A stretch of 25,658 nt of DNA from contig JAXLYE010000021.1 in assembly GCA_046351595.1 (NCBI GenBank), forward strand, positions 1 through 25,658, given 5' to 3'. Within the stretch, counting starts at the first letter, position 1. Each line of letters starts with the position of its first letter. Both the position numbers and the translations under genes were made by a program. Positions 23,869 to 25,658 of this stretch are shown in pieces. The DNA comes from JAXLYE01 sp046351595 (GTDB lineage Bacteria; Myxococcota_A; Polyangia; Palsa-1104; JAEUJZ01). Below the pieces are notes generated by a model. It was not told the origin of the DNA, ran no database searches, and saw nothing but the letters and a program-made list of their open reading frames with translations.

Positions 23869-24162
23869 TCACGCGGTGGTCCATTCGGCGGCCGGGTGGT
23901 CAAATCGATCCGACGGCGGGCGCCACGCGCGGTCACAGAACGATCCGCCGCACGGGAGGCACAGCGGCCACCCCCAGAGGTCCGCACAGAGGCCACCGCA
24001 GAGCTCAATCCATGCGGAGTCCGGCCCGCCGGTTTCCTGGGACTCGATTAGGAGCGCTCGCAGTCGGCGACAGCAAGCGCTGCGCAGGCAATCGTTGCGC
24101 GCGCAGGAGGTGCCTGCGCACCACGCGCCGGCCGCAGCGAAGCGGCTCTGCTGGTCGGTCAG
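23869..24162 (-). CDS. Small Cys-rich hypothetical protein with possible CTG start
   Basis: An open frame of 97 codons in the 498-bp gap between the divergent sigma and histidine kinase genes. A perfect AAGGAGG-type ribosome-binding site (24170s, minus strand) stands six bases before a CTG codon at 24162, which would start LTDQQSRFAAAG. An ATG at 24201 gives a slightly longer form without such a site. The product has ten cysteines in pairs and short spacings (CAGTSCARNDC, CC, CGGLC, CLPCGGSFC). It has no recognisable domain and no clear signal peptide. Codon third positions are mostly G/C, as in real genes here, but in such GC-rich DNA this is weak support. It could be non-coding. Confidence 0.35.
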   Translation of the reverse strand: MTDQQSRFAAAGAWCAGTSCARNDCLRSACCRRLRALLIESQETGGPDSAWIELCGGLCADLWGWPLCLPCGGSFCDRAWRPPSDRFDHPAAEWTTA

Positions 24163-24255
24163 GGATTCCCTCCTTCCGCGCCCGTGACTCCCCTCACGCA
24201 CGCGCCGCGGCGCTCGAACCTGGAAAAACCTTTGTTTGGGCTATGCTTCTGCAGC

Positions 24256-25658
24256 ATGTCTGCCCCGCCGCCCCCGCCTTCGAGGCTCCCGTTCGACCAG
24301 GCGTTCGACGCGAGCCCGAATGCGTACATGCTCCTGGATCGCGAGCTGCGCTATGTCACCGCGAACCGCGCGTACCTCGAGCTGACGGGCAGCCGCCTCG
24401 AGGATCTCGTCGGCAAGCACATCATCGAGCGCTTCCCGCACGACGCGGCGGACCCGAACAATCCGAACGCGCGCCTGCTCCGGGCGTCGCTCGAGAAGGT
24501 GGTGGCGACGGGCGAGCGCGACGTGCTGGCGTTCATCCGCTACCGCGTCCCGCGCTCGCCGGGCGGGCCGCTCGAGGACCGCTACTGGAGCGCGACGCAC
24601 GTGCCGCTCCTTGTGGACGGCCGGGTCACGTTCATCCTCCAGCACACCGTCGATGTCACCGAGCTCGCCCGACTGAAGTCGGCGCGCGAGGCGGAGGACT
24701 CGATCGCCAGCGTCGAGTCGCTGGCCGCGGGGCTGCTCGGGCGGGCGGAGCTCGTCCAGCAGGAGAACGTCTCGCTGGACGAGCGGATCGCGCGGCTCAG
24801 CCGCCTGTTCGAGCAGGTGCCGGGCTTCACCGCGGTGCTGACGGGGCCCGAGCATGTCTTCGAGTTCATCAACGCCGCCTACCGTCGGCTCATCGGCGAG
24901 CGCGACGTCGTCGGCAAGAAGATCCGCGAGGCGCTGCCCGACATCGCCGGCCAGGGGTTCTACGAGCTGCTCGACCGCGTCTACGAATCGGGCGAGGCGT
25001 TCGTCGGCCGGCGCGTCCCGGTGGCGCTGCAGAAGCCGGGCCAGGAGGCGGTGGAGGCGATCCTCGACTTCGTCTACCAGCCGATCGTCGACGCCACGGG
25101 CAAGGTGGGCGGCATCTTCGTCCAGGGCAACGACATCACCAAGCAGGCGCGCGTCGAAGAAGAGCGCGAGCGCCTGTACGAGGAGCGCAGCCGGCTGCTC
25201 GACGCAGAGCAGGCAGCGCGCCGCGAGGCCGAGCGGGCCAACCGGCTCAAGGACGACTTCCTCGCGACGCTGAGCCACGAGCTGCGGACGCCGCTGACCG
25301 CGATCCTCGGCTGGCTCGAGCTCTATAACGCCGCCGCCAACAACGAGCCGCGGCAGCGCCGCGCCATCGAGACGATCGATCGGAACGCGCGCGCGCTGCG
25401 GCAGCTCGTGGACGACCTCCTGGACGTCAGCCGCATCATGAGCGGCAAGATGGAGCTCGCGGTCGGGCCGGTCCAGGTGATCGTCCCGGTCGAGGCGGCG
25501 ATCGAGTCGATCCGCCCCGCGGCGATGGCCAAGGGCATCCGCATCCAGCCGCTGCTCGACGCCCGGGCCGTCGTCACCGGCGATACGCAGCGGCTGCAGC
25601 AGGTCATCTGGAACCTGCTGTCGAACGCGGTGAAGTTCACGCCGAACAGCGGCCGCGT
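24256..25658 (+). CDS. Hybrid histidine kinase, 5' part (continues at base 1)
   Basis: Residues 1-467, plus the first two bases of codon 468, of the 703-residue sensor kinase completed at 1-709. A PAS domain at about 12-140 (PNAYMLLDRELRYVTANRAY) is followed by a short coiled linker, a second PAS at about 185-310 (EHVFEFINAAYRRLIG) and a helical linker. HisKA follows, with phospho-acceptor His341 in SHELRTPL. The ATPase N box has Asn457 (NLLSNAVKFTP). There is no membrane segment, so it senses a cytoplasmic signal. The ATG at 24256 follows a weak ribosome-binding site; no better in-frame start is seen. The reading frame is open to the last base and continues in phase at base 1. Confidence 0.95.
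   Translation, partial: MSAPPPPPSRLPFDQAFDASPNAYMLLDRELRYVTANRAYLELTGSRLEDLVGKHIIERFPHDAADPNNPNARLLRASLEKVVATGERDVLAFIRYRVPRSPGGPLEDRYWSATHVPLLVDGRVTFILQHTVDVTELARLKSAREAEDSIASVESLAAGLLGRAELVQQENVSLDERIARLSRLFEQVPGFTAVLTGPEHVFEFINAAYRRLIGERDVVGKKIREALPDIAGQGFYELLDRVYESGEAFVGRRVPVALQKPGQEAVEAILDFVYQPIVDATGKVGGIFVQGNDITKQARVEEERERLYEERSRLLDAEQAARREAERANRLKDDFLATLSHELRTPLTAILGWLELYNAAANNEPRQRRAIETIDRNARALRQLVDDLLDVSRIMSGKMELAVGPVQVIVPVEAAIESIRPAAMAKGIRIQPLLDARAVVTGDTQRLQQVIWNLLSNAVKFTPNSGR

Overview
The DNA is very GC-rich with strong G/C in third codon positions. Its gene families point to a myxobacterium or close relative: a Sig-70_gmx1-type (TIGR03001-like) ECF sigma factor, Ser/Thr kinases fused to AAA/TPR modules, PEGA proteins, hybrid histidine kinases and stand-alone receiver proteins. 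No rRNA, tRNA, CRISPR, transposase, integrase, replication initiator, partition or mobilisation gene was recognised.

The window behaves as a closed circle. The last two bases (25657-25658) plus base 1 form a Val codon. This joins the 5' part of a hybrid histidine kinase (24256-25658) to its 3' part (1-709) in frame and with normal N-box/G1-box spacing, giving a 703-residue PAS-PAS-HisKA-HATPase-REC protein. Coordinates should therefore be read as circular.

The backbone is about 10 kb (22235-25658 joined to 1-6574). It holds that kinase, a protein with a basic tail (1252-1881), an Ig-like/coiled-coil/helix-hairpin-helix protein (1948-3471), an ECF sigma factor (22879-23757, minus) and, directly behind it, a zinc-finger/Ser-Thr kinase/AAA-ATPase gene. 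That kinase gene is cut in two exactly in the catalytic loop: HRDL ends at 22235 and KPSN begins at 6574. Between them lie 15.7 kb of inserted DNA, and a 37-bp copy of the missing target sits in the middle of it (16265-16301). Removing the inserted DNA restores an uninterrupted frame of about 1,253 residues.

Insert A (6576-16264) has a 9-bp direct repeat at its ends. It is a mosaic: a PEGA-protein fragment, a double universal-stress protein, a fragment of an ABC-2 permease/GldG-type gene, an intact MacB/LolD-type ABC ATPase plus FtsX-like permease with a TetR regulator, a DMT exporter with a His-rich tail, two overlapping receiver proteins, a 3'-truncated receiver gene and a long inverted repeat.

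Insert B (16302-22234) has an exact 29-bp direct repeat made of kinase sequence at its ends. It carries three minus-strand NTPase genes: a trypsin-like protease fused to a STAND/AAA ATPase, an AAA-like ATPase with coiled coils and a membrane anchor, and a bacterial dynamin-like GTPase. The set resembles NTP-dependent conflict (defence) systems and is the best candidate for an undescribed system here. Its function is inferred from domains and context only.
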